The notes beneath the pieces are model-generated. The model was not told the DNA's origin. It made no database searches and worked only from the letters and a program-made list of their open reading frames with translations. From contig NZ_JAGIKZ010000005.1 of assembly GCF_017874625.1 (NCBI RefSeq), forward strand, positions 119,702-183,701: a DNA stretch of 64,000 nucleotides, given 5' to 3'. The DNA comes from Cytobacillus eiseniae. Lineage in GTDB: Bacteria; Bacillota; Bacilli; Bacillales; Cytobacillaceae. Position 1 is the stretch's first letter; the number at the start of each line of letters is the position of its first letter. Both the position numbers and the translations under genes were made by a program. Positions 55,485-64,000 of the stretch are shown here, one piece after another.

Positions 55485-56546
55485 TTATATGCCCTTCTGC
55501 TGCAAGATCACATGAAAGGAAGAGCTTATTCCCCCAGGTATAATGAGGCTGCGTATCGCTCTATTTCTTTTACTTATTGCGGAAAAAGGATTCGGATCAA
55601 AAGTCGCTTGCAATTCCTCTAATATGCCAATCTCCAGCAAAAATTCATCCTGTCTCCACTTCTGAACAAATATTAAATCATTAAGCTCCCCTATTTTAAT
55701 AAAGGAATCAAAATGAACATGACTAGTAAGATCCATTTCTCCTGGATTCTTGAGAATATCATTTAATTGTTGATGTTTATAATACCCTCTTAAGCTTCCG
55801 TTTCTCCTAGCAGGCTCCATCCATTCCTCATTTGTATAACCATAGTCCACCGTGAGAATTAATCCTCTCTGCAAGACTTTAGCCATTTCTTTCACGACTG
55901 TAGTCATGATCAAAGGAATTTCGATTCTTTGCCGATTTTTTAGTTGTAATTTACTATATTCAAGATAATGAATTATTTCTTCATTGTTTAGAGGCGTTAA
56001 TTCTTCAACAAGCTCTTCATTCTCTATTGTTATGAACACTTCCATTAATTGCCCATTTTTATTTTCAATCACGTGGACAGGAAGCGCATCAAATAACTCA
56101 TTTGAAAAAATAAGACCCTCGAAAGGGCGAACATCATCAAGGCTTTCTATTTGCCTTATCCCCTCATTAAAAGTGATTATTTCCTGTTGTAGTTTCCTAT
56201 GATAAGGACTTTCTTCGACTATTAAGTATTGGAGATTCTCAGTCGTGATCGCTTTCCACTCATCAATAAACGCCTTAGCAAATCGGCCTGTTCCTGCTCC
56301 GATCTCACAAACTGAGAAAGGAAGTTTTAATTCCTTTGCTTGTTGAAAAAACCATTTAGCAAGTGATCGTCCATACATATCAGAAACATTACTCGTCGTA
56401 ATGAAATCTCCATTTCGGCCAATCTTACTTTTTTCCTTCATGTAATATCCATAGATTGGATGATACAGCACTACTTGCATATATTCTGCGTATGAGATTT
56501 TTTTTTGCGAATGAGCAGCAATGTATTCTTTTAAAAAATAGAACAT
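55485..56546 (-). CDS. MidA/NDUFAF7-type SAM-dependent methyltransferase
   Basis: The 353-residue protein belongs to the COG1565 family, whose mitochondrial member NDUFAF7 methylates an arginine of complex I. It shows ISYAEYMQVVLYHPIYGYYM, GDFITTSNVSDMYGRSLAKW, the SAM-binding VCEIGAGTGRFAKAF, and SNELFDALPVHVI with LTVDYGYTNEEW. ATG at 56546 follows AAAGGAG; an in-frame ATG 27 nt up lacks one. The substrate in bacteria is unknown. A dispersed repeat lies upstream. Confidence 0.88.
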   Translation of the reverse strand: MFYFLKEYIAAHSQKKISYAEYMQVVLYHPIYGYYMKEKSKIGRNGDFITTSNVSDMYGRSLAKWFFQQAKELKLPFSVCEIGAGTGRFAKAFIDEWKAITTENLQYLIVEESPYHRKLQQEIITFNEGIRQIESLDDVRPFEGLIFSNELFDALPVHVIENKNGQLMEVFITIENEELVEELTPLNNEEIIHYLEYSKLQLKNRQRIEIPLIMTTVVKEMAKVLQRGLILTVDYGYTNEEWMEPARRNGSLRGYYKHQQLNDILKNPGEMDLTSHVHFDSFIKIGELNDLIFVQKWRQDEFLLEIGILEELQATFDPNPFSAISKRNRAIRSLIIPGGISSSFHVILQQKGI

Positions 56547-56742
56547 AATAACTCCTTTAATATAGTGATCCATTTATTAGAGATTAATAGACTAGATAAA
56601 TATCTTAAGGCTTCACTTTTTGTCCTGTTACTTAGACTTGATTTACGCATAGTCAATCATTATAAATCTTTTTTCGTTAAAATTATTTTTATTTTAGTCT
56701 GTTTCCGTAAACTTCGTTGCTATTATATACATAATTGGTAAA

Positions 56743-56919
56743 GGTTGATTTCCGCTCATGTGTGCTCCCTTTCCGCGGGGTGGTCCGCTTGCGCCTACTT
56801 AGGTCTCATCTGTCCCACACATCCCGCAGAACTTTGAATAGACTTCTTAGAATTGACACCGCACGAAGGAAATGCGACAGCATTTTCGAGGAGTGTCGCA
56901 CCTACCGCTCCAATCAACC
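56743..56919. repeat. Dispersed ~190-bp repeat, copy D
   Basis: Fourth copy of the element at 830-1025, same orientation, with ends GGTTGATT (56743-56750) and AATCAACC (56912-56919). It is 177 bp because a segment around the GAGCCTCC position is shortened. Similarity starts near 56697. Confidence 0.85.
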
Positions 56920-56962
56920 GACTTAATTGGTAAAACATTTGAAGCTTTTTTTTTATTTTACT

Positions 56963-57002
56963 AGTTAACACTGTTGACACAGTGTTAACTTTATTATATT
57001 AT
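56963..57002 (+). promoter_or_regulatory. Operator-like palindrome overlapping a promoter
   Basis: AGTTAACACTGT (56963-56974) and ACAGTGTTAACT (56979-56990) form a perfect 12-bp inverted repeat with a 4-bp centre. TTGACA (56974-56979) lies in its middle and TATTAT (56997-57002) follows after 17 bp. No gene follows on the plus strand before the hairpin at 57056. The half-site ACAGTGTTAAC recurs at 54335-54345, upstream of the HTH regulator. Confidence 0.55.
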
Positions 57003-57055
57003 ATTTTTAGTAGCTTAACTATATCCCCTCCCATTATATGAATAGAACATCCCCC

Positions 57056-57095
57056 AGAAGCTCCCTTCTCCTTTGAGAAGGGAGCTTCTATTGTT
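57056..57095 (+). terminator. Strong hairpin between the palindromic promoter and yqgX
   Basis: Perfect 15-bp stem AGAAGCTCCCTTCTC / GAGAAGGGAGCTTCT with a CTTT loop. The following sequence is ATTGTTTTCG on the plus strand but GGGGGATG on the minus strand. It therefore better suits plus-strand transcription, although yqgX ends here on the other strand. Confidence 0.65.
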
Positions 57096-57104
57096 TTCGT
57101 TTAT

Positions 57105-57740
57105 TTAAAATCCATTTAAAAACGGGTTTGTATCCATTTCCCGTCCGATTGTTGTCACTGGGCCATGACCCGGTAAAGCAATTGTTTCTTCAGGCAAAAT
57201 CAATAATTGTTCATGAATGCTGCTAAGAAGCTGATGATGATTTCCACCAGGCAGATCCGTACGTCCAATGCTGCCATTAAATAAGGCATCTCCAGAGATG
57301 ACTAGATTACCTTCTGCAAAGTAAAAGGACAAGCTGCCAGGGGAATGTCCAGGCGTCTTTAAAATGTTAAAAGCAAAATCACCAATAGTCAGATTTGTTT
57401 CATCTGTAAGAACATGATCTGCTGGCTTGCCTTGAATTAATTTCCCCACTTTAAATAAGTGTGATCCATTTAATGCCGGGTCACTCAACCAGTCTGCTTC
57501 ATTCTCATGTACATATACAGGAATTTGATATGTATCTCTAATATCATCCACTGCACCAATATGATCGAAATGGGCATGTGTTAAAATAATCGCTATTGGC
57601 TTTAATTGTTTCTCATTCATCCATTTGATTAATTTTTCGCTTTCTTCACCTGGATCGAAAATTAAACACGTACGATTTTCCTTCGATACGATGTAACAAT
57701 TTGTTTGTAATGGACCTAATGGAAGCTGATGCCATTCCAT
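57105..57740 (-). CDS. yqgX: Metallo-beta-lactamase-fold hydrolase YqgX
   Basis: The 211-residue protein is a glyoxalase-II-like metallo-hydrolase. Metal ligands appear in LTHAHFDHIGAVDDI, TPGHSPGSLSF, ISGDALFNGSIGRTDLPGG and LPGHGPVTTIGRE. ATG at 57740 (MEWHQLPLGPLQTNCYIV) follows GGAGGTG; an upstream in-frame ATG at 57773 is less likely. The natural substrate is unknown; bacillithiol-related thioesters are a possibility from the family only. Confidence 0.92.
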   Translation of the reverse strand: MEWHQLPLGPLQTNCYIVSKENRTCLIFDPGEESEKLIKWMNEKQLKPIAIILTHAHFDHIGAVDDIRDTYQIPVYVHENEADWLSDPALNGSHLFKVGKLIQGKPADHVLTDETNLTIGDFAFNILKTPGHSPGSLSFYFAEGNLVISGDALFNGSIGRTDLPGGNHHQLLSSIHEQLLILPEETIALPGHGPVTTIGREMDTNPFLNGF

Positions 57741-58025
57741 TTTCAACACCTCCAAATGTTGGATATGACCCATTTTACACTATTTCATAATAGAAATTAA
57801 AGGAATACAAGCTAAAGTGAATGAAAACACAAATAAATTTCCGGAAATAAGGATAAGATACGATTAATGACATAGAAGTGTCATTTTTTGACCTCGACAA
57901 ATGATCAAAAAAAATATAGAATATAATACGAATGTATATGTAGCTTTACATACAGGTTCAATGCCTGAAATTGATTCTTCACTTGGCGAAAGCCTGCTTA
58001 TCATAACAAAAGGGGGCAAAATATT

Positions 58026-58199
58026 ATGGGAACAGTTATCATTTTCTTTTTAGTTGCCATTCTAGCAGCTTATGGTGCATGGAGTGCATTTAAAAACAAG
58101 AATATCCTTGGTTTAGTATTTGCTGCTGGATCATTCATCGTTTTCGGTGGATTCGCATTATTGACACTAATTAATAGCGGCTACCCTGCAACACACTAG
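58026..58199 (+). CDS. yqgW: Small membrane protein YqgW (DUF2759-like)
   Basis: A 57-residue protein, MGTVIIFFLVAILAAYGAWS to SGYPATH, with two hydrophobic helices. The ATG follows AAAAGGGGGC by about 8 nt. Position between yqgX and yqgV and the content match yqgW. The function is unknown. A terminator follows. Confidence 0.82.
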   Translation: MGTVIIFFLVAILAAYGAWSAFKNKNILGLVFAAGSFIVFGGFALLTLINSGYPATH

Positions 58200-58248
58200 A
58201 AGAGGACAAGTACGTTAGTCAGTTATTTGTTCTTTCATACTTTTTTAA

Positions 58249-58290
58249 AAAAAGGAAGGTCCCTGCATATTGGGATCCTTCCTTTTTTTA
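58249..58290. terminator. Terminator between yqgW and yqgV
   Basis: AAAAAGGAAGGTCCC pairs (with wobble) with GGGATCCTTCCTTTTT over an 8-nt loop, followed by a T-run on the plus strand and A-rich sequence on the other side. Confidence 0.7.
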
Positions 58291-58321
58291 TTGACTCGAT
58301 TCACAAACACATATATCTGTT

Positions 58322-58636
58322 TTATTTGTTTAACTGATTCTCTACTCTCGAAACCTTTTCTTCCATTTTTCTTTTCACATCACGTCGATCATCAATTCGA
58401 ATATTCGTTGCTACGCGCACAAGACCTTTTTCAAATGGCACTTCATGCATCGCCTGAATGACTTCAAATAAAACAGGAAGCTCTCCTTCAATAATCGTAT
58501 TCATTGGGGTTAACTGATATCGAATTTGCCCCTTTTCTTCATACGCTATTAACACACGCTGAATATCAGCAACATAGCTACTTACACTCGGTGTGTCCGT
58601 TCCAATTGGAATAACAGTTACATCTACAATTGCCAT
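58322..58636 (-). CDS. yqgV: Thiamine-binding-type protein YqgV (MTH1187/DUF77 family)
   Basis: The 104-residue protein is a ferredoxin-like-fold member of the MTH1187/YkoF-related family, with VDVTVIPIGTDTPSVSSYVA at the start, QLTPMNTIIEGELPVLFEVI in the middle and RVATNIRIDDRRDVKRKMEE near the end. The family binds thiamine-like ligands, but the role in Bacillus is not established. The gene lies 26 nt after yqgU. Confidence 0.88.
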   Translation of the reverse strand: MAIVDVTVIPIGTDTPSVSSYVADIQRVLIAYEEKGQIRYQLTPMNTIIEGELPVLFEVIQAMHEVPFEKGLVRVATNIRIDDRRDVKRKMEEKVSRVENQLNK

Positions 58637-58662
58637 AGTTTCTTCATCCTTTTTTATAATTA

Positions 58663-59808
58663 TTATTCTTTCACAATTTCAGTCATTTCTTTCGTATTTA
58701 TATTAATTAGTTTTTCCAAATAAAAGCCATATAAGCAATTAGCACCATTAGGCGAACAGCTTATTGGTTCATTTCCCAAATCGTCAAGTATGACTGTCTC
58801 TTCCCCTTTATCAATATTAAGGGACAAGAGCTGAAAACCCTCTCCATATGTATCAAATTCTGAATAATACAATGGGGCTAATGTAAATATTTGATGATTT
58901 TCAGTAAAATCAAAATAAGGAATAAGCCAGTCAGAGTATCTTGTTAAATGTGGAAAAGTAAAGGATGCAACTTCATTGAAATCATTTGAAAGAAACGTAT
59001 ATACTGATTCATTTATTTTATCAGAAGGAATTGTAATCGTCATAATATAATTTTTGATCGCCTTCATATAGTAAATTTCATCAAATACTACTTGCTCCCC
59101 TCCTTTTGTTAATGGCTTCTTCATTAAAGGGGCCAATAAGGATGGCTGCTGTTGATCCCAATCTAAATAAATGACTTCATCCGCACTCTTCCATTGAATA
59201 AATGGCTCCTCAAGTTCAATCGAAACCATGCTTTTATCCGCAAGATTTAATCGTTGTGTGGAAAAGTCCCAGTCCTCTGAAAACAAGGATAGAAGGAGGA
59301 TATTCTCATCATAAGGATTCCACTCGATAACAAAGTCGAATGCTTCTATTCTTTCAGACATTATTTCATTTCCATTATCGTCAATGATCGTGATGATGCC
59401 TCCATATGTTGTAGGAACCGAATGAATCAATAATTGATTTCCTGAAGGGCTCACCGTTATCGAAGACACAGGTGCATCACTTTCAAAAATTAATTGATTC
59501 TCCCCATTAAATATATTATATGTATAAATATTTGACCCTAACCCGACGTTAGTCGTATAGATGATCTTGTCATTATTTAACCAGCCACTGACTGAATTAA
59601 ATTGCCCTTCTTCTATCTGGATAGGTAGAATTAAATCTTGACCTGTAAAGGAAGGTGGAATAGCTTCTTTTATTATTTCTTTATTATGCAGCAGCACAGA
59701 ATGCCTCCCTAACTCTCTTTCAGACATACATCCAGTTAAAATGAATAGTCCAACTAGAAAAGAACATAAAAAAAGAACAGCCCGACCTTGAATTCTAACG
59801 TTCACCAC
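58663..59808 (-). CDS. yqgU: Lipoprotein with beta-propeller-like domain, YqgU
   Basis: The 381-residue protein starts with a lipoprotein signal (VLFLCSFLVGLFILTGC, Cys at about residue 27). It then has a repetitive beta-rich region with WLNDDKIIY-like and ESDAPVSSITVSPSGNQLLI elements, as in WD40/TolB-type propellers. By synteny it is yqgU. It is exported and membrane-anchored; its function is unknown. The initiator is a GTG in a GTGGTG pair after an AGGAGGGG site. Confidence 0.82.
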   Translation of the reverse strand: MVNVRIQGRAVLFLCSFLVGLFILTGCMSERELGRHSVLLHNKEIIKEAIPPSFTGQDLILPIQIEEGQFNSVSGWLNNDKIIYTTNVGLGSNIYTYNIFNGENQLIFESDAPVSSITVSPSGNQLLIHSVPTTYGGIITIIDDNGNEIMSERIEAFDFVIEWNPYDENILLLSLFSEDWDFSTQRLNLADKSMVSIELEEPFIQWKSADEVIYLDWDQQQPSLLAPLMKKPLTKGGEQVVFDEIYYMKAIKNYIMTITIPSDKINESVYTFLSNDFNEVASFTFPHLTRYSDWLIPYFDFTENHQIFTLAPLYYSEFDTYGEGFQLLSLNIDKGEETVILDDLGNEPISCSPNGANCLYGFYLEKLININTKEMTEIVKE

Positions 59809-59971
59809 AATTCCACCCCTCCTTTCGGTTCACAACTATTAGTACGAAAATATGCTGAAAATGTTTCAATTATTTCAAAATGATTTCAAAAAAATTGCAA
59901 GTGCATCTAGCATAACATATAACAAACTTAGATTACGTCCTCATAGGACTAAACGCCAAAGATGGACAATA

Positions 59972-60000
59972 AAAAGAAATCAGCATTTGCCGATTTCTTT
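59972..60000 (-). terminator. Terminator of yqgT
   Basis: AAAGAAATC-G pairs with C-GATTTCTTT, followed by TTTTATTG on the minus strand, 12 nt after the yqgT stop. Confidence 0.65.
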
Positions 60001-60011
60001 TCATCCATCAA

Positions 60012-61199
60012 TCACATATATAATGCAGCAAGGTAAATACCAAGCACCTCTTCAAAGATTTCATCAAATTGAGATAGCGGCAAAGGATTAATTCCAGATC
60101 CTAATTCAATTGTAAAACCTGGTCTACGAAAATCCTGAATAAACCAATCCTTATAACCAGCAAAACTATCGATATATTGTACAGACTCATAACCACTCAC
60201 CCTGGCAAACTCTGCTGCTATTCTACTCGATTCAGGTGGTTCTAGCCCTTCATATCCCCAATAGAACTCCTCTCCTTGTGTATGGAAGGCAAGCATGCGA
60301 TCAAATTGTCTCGTACGAGCTAGATTTGCCATTGCAATCGATTCTGGTTCTGTTAGCGGTGCATCACCAGGATAATCCCTTGGAGCAGGTGCCTTCTCTT
60401 CTTTTCTTTCTTTTTCCACTTCCCATTTAGCAGGAAATTGATTGTTTAAATCAACCCCTCTTATATTGGCTTTCCAGCCAGTAAAATCTGTACTTCCCTG
60501 ATTTATCCGGACGACTTGCTCTCTCACCTCTGCTGGTGGACCGTTTATGACTAAATTTACACCATCTGGATTCACCATAGGCACAATTGAAAGATCAATC
60601 TCATTGTATAGAGGCATCGTCGATAGTCCTCTAATGGGCCTTGCATTTGTTAATGATAACAAAAAGTGATTCAATAATGACATTAATATGCCTGAGGTAA
60701 TCCATTCATTTGCATGGAAGGAAGCATTCATATTTATCTTTTTTGTTCCCTTCCCAAGACGAATTTCCTGAATTGGCTTTCCAAGTACACTTTTACCTAT
60801 ATTGTTTATCTGGATAAACGGATAGGTAGATTTCAATTTAGCGATATCATTTGTTAAGGCTTCAAAATTATATTGCCTTTTGCCATTAACTAAAGGGGAA
60901 ATGACCCTTTGAGGAATCAGTATAGGATCACCAACTGCTAATTGATTGGGATTTACCTTTTGATTGAGTAGAAGCAATGCGTCAACAGAAAGATGACGAG
61001 ACTCACTTAACTTCCAAAATGTATCCCCTTTTTGTATTCTGTATTCCAAAGCTACGAACCCTGGAATTTGCACCTCCTGGCCTATCTGGAGAGCGGATGG
61101 ATCGATCGTTTGATTTGAATCAATAAGTAAGTTTAAAGGAATCATAAATAGTCGGCTATAATGCCAGAGTGAATCCCCAGATCGAACTTGGACTTTCAT
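60012..61199 (-). CDS. yqgT: Gamma-D-glutamyl-diaminopimelate endopeptidase, LysM + M14 (YqgT)
   Basis: The 395-residue protein has two N-terminal LysM repeats (residues 1-47 and 51-97: VRSGDSLWHYSRLFMIPLNL, IQKGDTFWKLSESRHLSVDA) that bind peptidoglycan, then an M14 zinc carboxypeptidase domain. Zinc ligands are in NASFHANEWITSG (His, Glu) and LAFHTQGEEFYW (His); the catalytic Glu is in FTIELGSGINP. Related ENP1 enzymes cut gamma-D-Glu-DAP bonds of spore or vegetative murein. There is no signal peptide, as for several such enzymes. Confidence 0.92.
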   Translation of the reverse strand: MKVQVRSGDSLWHYSRLFMIPLNLLIDSNQTIDPSALQIGQEVQIPGFVALEYRIQKGDTFWKLSESRHLSVDALLLLNQKVNPNQLAVGDPILIPQRVISPLVNGKRQYNFEALTNDIAKLKSTYPFIQINNIGKSVLGKPIQEIRLGKGTKKINMNASFHANEWITSGILMSLLNHFLLSLTNARPIRGLSTMPLYNEIDLSIVPMVNPDGVNLVINGPPAEVREQVVRINQGSTDFTGWKANIRGVDLNNQFPAKWEVEKERKEEKAPAPRDYPGDAPLTEPESIAMANLARTRQFDRMLAFHTQGEEFYWGYEGLEPPESSRIAAEFARVSGYESVQYIDSFAGYKDWFIQDFRRPGFTIELGSGINPLPLSQFDEIFEEVLGIYLAALYM

Positions 61200-61283
61200 T
61201 ATTCTTACCTCCTTTCATCCATTCATTCATATGAAAAAAAGTAATAAATAATGACTGCCTCTCTTTTATTAAGGAGTGAATCG

Positions 61284-61322
61284 AAAAAGGAAAACCTATG
61301 AAATTCACAGGTTTTCCTTTTA
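61284..61322 (-). terminator. Terminator of ltaS
   Basis: AAAAAGGAAAACCT pairs with AGGTTTTCCTTTT, followed by a T-run on the minus strand directly after the stop codon. Confidence 0.8.
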
Positions 61323-63224
61323 TTAGTTCGCATCAATTGCCGGCTCATTTTCCAGCAGCTTTGAATTCCTTAGTCCATCATTCTCATAAAATCTTAGTAA
61401 ATCCCCATAAATAATTTTGTCAGAGTATTCCAGTTCATTTGCTGCCTTTTCAATAAATGGAGCACATGCATCCATATCGGTAAGTTCACCTGACTGTTTA
61501 TCGTAGCATGTTTCACTAGTATAAATATAATCTTTCGTTATAAAGCTGCCATCTCGTAAAACCGTAAATTCCATTTTATCATCAGAAAACAGATCCGAGC
61601 CAAAATCAATATTGTCCTTTGTTTGGATTCCTAATAAATGTAGAAGTGTTGGCTTCACATCAATTTGACCGGATACGGTTGAAATTGTTTTCCCTTCTTG
61701 CCCCGGAATATGAATAATTAACGGTACTCTTTGTAACTGTGTAGTAACAAAAGGAGTCACTTCTTCCCCTAAAAATTCACTCATTGCTTTGTTATGATTT
61801 TGAGAAATGCCATAGTGATCCCCGTATAAGATAATGATCGAATCCTCATACAAGCCTTCCACTTTCAATCGTTCAATAAATTGTTTAATAGCTTCGTCCA
61901 TATAACGTACAGTTGGAAAATAATTATCAACCGTTTTGTTGCCAGAAGTATACGGATCAATCAATGAATCTTCTTCACCTAATTCAAACGGATGATGATT
62001 CGTTAACGTAATAAATTTAGTATAGAAAGGCTGTGGCATTTCCTTCAAATGTGCAATGGATTGTTCAAAGAAATCTACATCCTTCAATCCCCAGCCAACT
62101 GAATTCTCATCATTTACATCATAATCAGTTAATGAATAAAAATGGTCATAACCGAAGGAATCATACATAATATCACGATTCCAGAAGCTTTTGCTATTGG
62201 CATGCAAGGTAGCCGAGTAATAGCCAAATTCTTTCAATATATTTGGTGTTGCTGTATATTCATTTCCTGAATGAGTAAAGAAAACAGCGCCACGACTTAA
62301 TGGATAGAGTGAATTATCAATTAGAAATTCGGAATCAGATGTCTTTCCTTGTCCTGTCTGGTGATAAAATTGATCAAAATAATAACTTTCCTTGATAAAA
62401 TCATTTAGAAACGGTGTAATTTCCTGGCCATTTACCTTTTCATTTATAACAAAGCCTTGAGTTGACTCCATCGATATTAAAATGACATTTTTCCCTTTAG
62501 CAACCCCGAACATTTCATCATTCGGCTTTTTATAATTTGCATGGATATAGTTATCAATATCCACTAACTCACTTCCGTCTGCTAGAGCCCTCTGAGCCGA
62601 AGACTTCGATTGAAGAAATGCATCATAAATATGATAATTATACGTCCCAATATTCTTTACAAGCATTTCTCGGTCAAATGTACGTGTAAGCAATTGTGGT
62701 CTCTCTGTTTCAGCTAACCCAAGATTAAAAAAGGCAAACGCGATCGCAATCAAAAAATAAGCTCTTCGATCCACTTTTGAGAATTGACGATACGAGATAA
62801 AACTTGGTTTGAATGCGATTAATAACACTAAAATAATAAAATCAGCAAAATAGAGGAAATCCGTTAAGCTTAATAGTTCATTCACACTGCTCCCTAAATC
62901 ACTCATATTACTCGTTTGAAACAAGACAGGCAATGTGATGAAATCGTTAAAGAAACGATAAAACACAACATTTGCAAATAGTACGAATGAAATAAAGAAA
63001 CTTGTAATCAAAATATAGCGATTTCTATTTTTTTCCTTCAATAATAAACTAATCCCAAAAATGAAAAGCAGGAAGCTCAGTGGGTTAATAAATAAGATAA
63101 ACTCCTGTTTCCAGTTTTCAATTTTAATATCAAAGCTAGTTTTATAGACAATATACGTCTTTAGCCAAAGCAATACGGTCGCGATAATAATTAGCGAGAA
63201 CTTTGACCCGTTAATTTTTTTCAT
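61323..63224 (-). CDS. yqgS: Lipoteichoic acid synthase (LtaS family, YqgS-like)
   Basis: LtaS-type enzymes polymerise glycerol phosphate from phosphatidylglycerol onto a glycolipid anchor outside the membrane. The 633-residue protein has five N-terminal membrane helices (residues about 10-185) and an extracellular sulfatase-fold domain. In that domain, metal-site Glu lies in [13 protein letters not shown], the nucleophile Thr in [13 protein letters not shown], and Asp/His in [15 protein letters not shown] at 63224 follows GGAGGG. Synteny points to yqgS, one of several LtaS paralogues in B. subtilis. Confidence 0.93.
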   Translation of the reverse strand: MKKINGSKFSLIIIATVLLWLKTYIVYKTSFDIKIENWKQEFILFINPLSFLLFIFGISLLLKEKNRNRYILITSFFISFVLFANVVFYRFFNDFITLPVLFQTSNMSDLGSSVNELLSLTDFLYFADFIILVLLIAFKPSFISYRQFSKVDRRAYFLIAIAFAFFNLGLAETERPQLLTRTFDREMLVKNIGTYNYHIYDAFLQSKSSAQRALADGSELVDIDNYIHANYKKPNDEMFGVAKGKNVILISMESTQGFVINEKVNGQEITPFLNDFIKESYYFDQFYHQTGQGKTSDSEFLIDNSLYPLSRGAVFFTHSGNEYTATPNILKEFGYYSATLHANSKSFWNRDIMYDSFGYDHFYSLTDYDVNDENSVGWGLKDVDFFEQSIAHLKEMPQPFYTKFITLTNHHPFELGEEDSLIDPYTSGNKTVDNYFPTVRYMDEAIKQFIERLKVEGLYEDSIIILYGDHYGISQNHNKAMSEFLGEEVTPFVTTQLQRVPLIIHIPGQEGKTISTVSGQIDVKPTLLHLLGIQTKDNIDFGSDLFSDDKMEFTVLRDGSFITKDYIYTSETCYDKQSGELTDMDACAPFIEKAANELEYSDKIIYGDLLRFYENDGLRNSKLLENEPAIDAN

Positions 63225-63577
63225 ATCAGTTAATACCCTCCCTGTTTTTTTCGAACAGATATGGAAATTTCTATGATCTTTTTACCATTTTAAGGATGTT
63301 GAAACGAAATCAAACATAATCTTAATACTTTTTTTACAAAAAAGCAATTGTCCCTTTACCTTATTTTTGTAGAATTATAGAATGTCTAATTAACTAATTA
63401 CCCACAGTATTAGACGATTGAAACGTAAAAAAGTTTCAGGTTTGTCCATTTTTGGAAAATTGTGATAATCAAACGATGGACTTTTCTATACTTATATATC
63501 AAGGAACAAAAACAAAATTTCACCCATTTCAATTTATTAATCGTATTAATTTCTCTTCTCCAATTTACGCTTGCTCT
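63225..63577. other. Intergenic stretch between ltaS and yqgQ
   Basis: About 350 bp of A/T-rich sequence. It should hold the ltaS promoter; a TATAAT occurs on the minus strand near 63372-63377 but without a good -35. A 79-codon plus-strand frame has no ribosome site and no recognisable content. Nothing else was identified. Confidence 0.4.
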
Positions 63578-63610
63578 AAAAAAAGAGTTCCCGTGAAAAA
63601 TAGGAACTCC
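63578..63610 (-). terminator. Terminator of yqgQ
   Basis: GAGTTCC (63585-63591) pairs with GGAACTC (63603-63609), followed by seven T on the minus strand. Confidence 0.75.
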
Positions 63611-63624
63611 TGTCGAAACTTTTC

Positions 63625-63834
63625 TTATGTAGTTTCATTCTTTTCCTTCAAAATCTGTGCTTCTTGTCTTAAAAGTAAAATAGCTGACTGATACACCTTC
63701 GTATCAATAAATTGTGCATCATAAAGTTCCTTTACTTCTTCTTCCATCAGCTCTAAATCTGCCACCCTGTTCCCAATATAAATCATCGTACCAAACCGCT
63801 TAAGTAATTGCTGAATATCATAAATTGTTTTCAT
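63625..63834 (-). CDS. yqgQ: DUF910 family protein YqgQ
   Basis: The 69-residue helical protein MKTIYDIQQLLKRFGTMIYI matches the YqgQ/DUF910 family, with YIGNRVADLELMEEEVKELY as its core. A GAGGGC site precedes the ATG. In B. subtilis it lies upstream of glcK (yqgR), which is not seen here. The function is unknown; a nucleic-acid-binding role has been suggested for the fold. Confidence 0.9.
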   Translation of the reverse strand: MKTIYDIQQLLKRFGTMIYIGNRVADLELMEEEVKELYDAQFIDTKVYQSAILLLRQEAQILKEKNETT

Positions 63835-63901
63835 TATATGCCCTCAAATCTTCAATCTTTTCTTTTCAAATTATAAGGGATATGTTAAAGCACCTCAAGT
63901 G

Positions 63902-64000
63902 TTATAAGAAAAGCGCAAGTGGCTTGTTCAGACCCGACAAGCATAAGACGGGCTGGAGTGAAGGTTGTCCTTTAACCTTCAGGCCAGAACGGCTTATGAC
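63902..64000. repeat. Hairpin-rich repeat, partial copy at the window end
   Basis: AAGAAAAGCGCAAGTGGCTTG, AGACCCGACAAGCATAAGAC and GGCTTATGAC match the landmarks of the units at 21891-22118 and 24990-25195. The element continues past the window. Confidence 0.65.

Noticed and set aside
56795..56980. 61-codon minus-strand open frame
   Set aside because: It is a product of repeat copy D and lacks a ribosome site.
63452..63691. 79-codon plus-strand frame near the right end
   Set aside because: It covers the yqgQ terminator and 3' end in antisense and has no ribosome site.

Overview
The window comes from a low-GC, endospore-forming Firmicute of the Bacillaceae, close to Bacillus sensu lato. Evidence is a near-complete set of sporulation genes (spo0A, spoIVB, spoIIIAA-AH), the comG competence operon, AGGAGG-type ribosome sites, frequent TTG starts, and a gene order that follows the B. 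subtilis yqgQ-yqiK segment. No rRNA, tRNA, CRISPR array, prophage or intact insertion sequence was seen.

Layout. 1-16.4 kb, almost all on the minus strand: a partial yqiK-type phosphodiesterase, spo0A, spoIVB, recN, argR/ahrC, tlyA/yqxC, dxs, ispA, xseB, xseA, folD, nusB, yqhY, accC and accB. 16.6-18.1 kb: a plus-strand membrane chemoreceptor placed between accB and the spoIIIA operon. 18.2-23.6 kb: spoIIIAH to spoIIIAA with a SigmaE-type promoter upstream and a repeat insertion inside the operon. 23.9-25.6 kb: a SIMPL-domain protein and a 1.1-kb gene-poor region of repeats and hairpins. 25.6-29.9 kb: efp, papA, aroQ, yqhR, yqhP and yqhO.

30.0-40.7 kb looks like a lineage-specific block between yqhO and lipM. 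It holds a B12-dependent ribonucleotide reductase gene (nrdJ) split by a 393-nt group I intron, a GbsR-type regulator divergent from the opuA glycine betaine transporter, and an ABC exporter plus two-component system resembling yvfRSTU. 40.8-49.5 kb: lipM, yqhL, the glycine cleavage operon gcvT-gcvPA-gcvPB under a tandem glycine riboswitch, then yqhH, yqhG and yqzE. 49.6-54.1 kb: aroK and comGA-GG. 54.4-64 kb: an HTH regulator, yqgY, a MidA-type methyltransferase, yqgX, yqgW, yqgV, yqgU, yqgT, an LtaS-type lipoteichoic acid synthase and yqgQ.

The functional themes are sporulation (Spo0A master switch, SpoIIIA channel and SpoIVB signalling), isoprenoid and fatty-acid precursor supply, one-carbon, glycine and lipoate metabolism, osmoprotection and DNA uptake.

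The most notable object is the self-splicing-type intron in nrdJ. Its P1 helix, P/Q/R/S core elements and splice sites can all be read from the sequence, and exact splicing restores a conserved reductase motif. Other points are two dispersed repeat families, a likely ATT start for spoIIIAD, a SigmaH promoter overlapped by an 0A box at spo0A, and a gene-less operator/promoter/terminator cassette near 57.0 kb.
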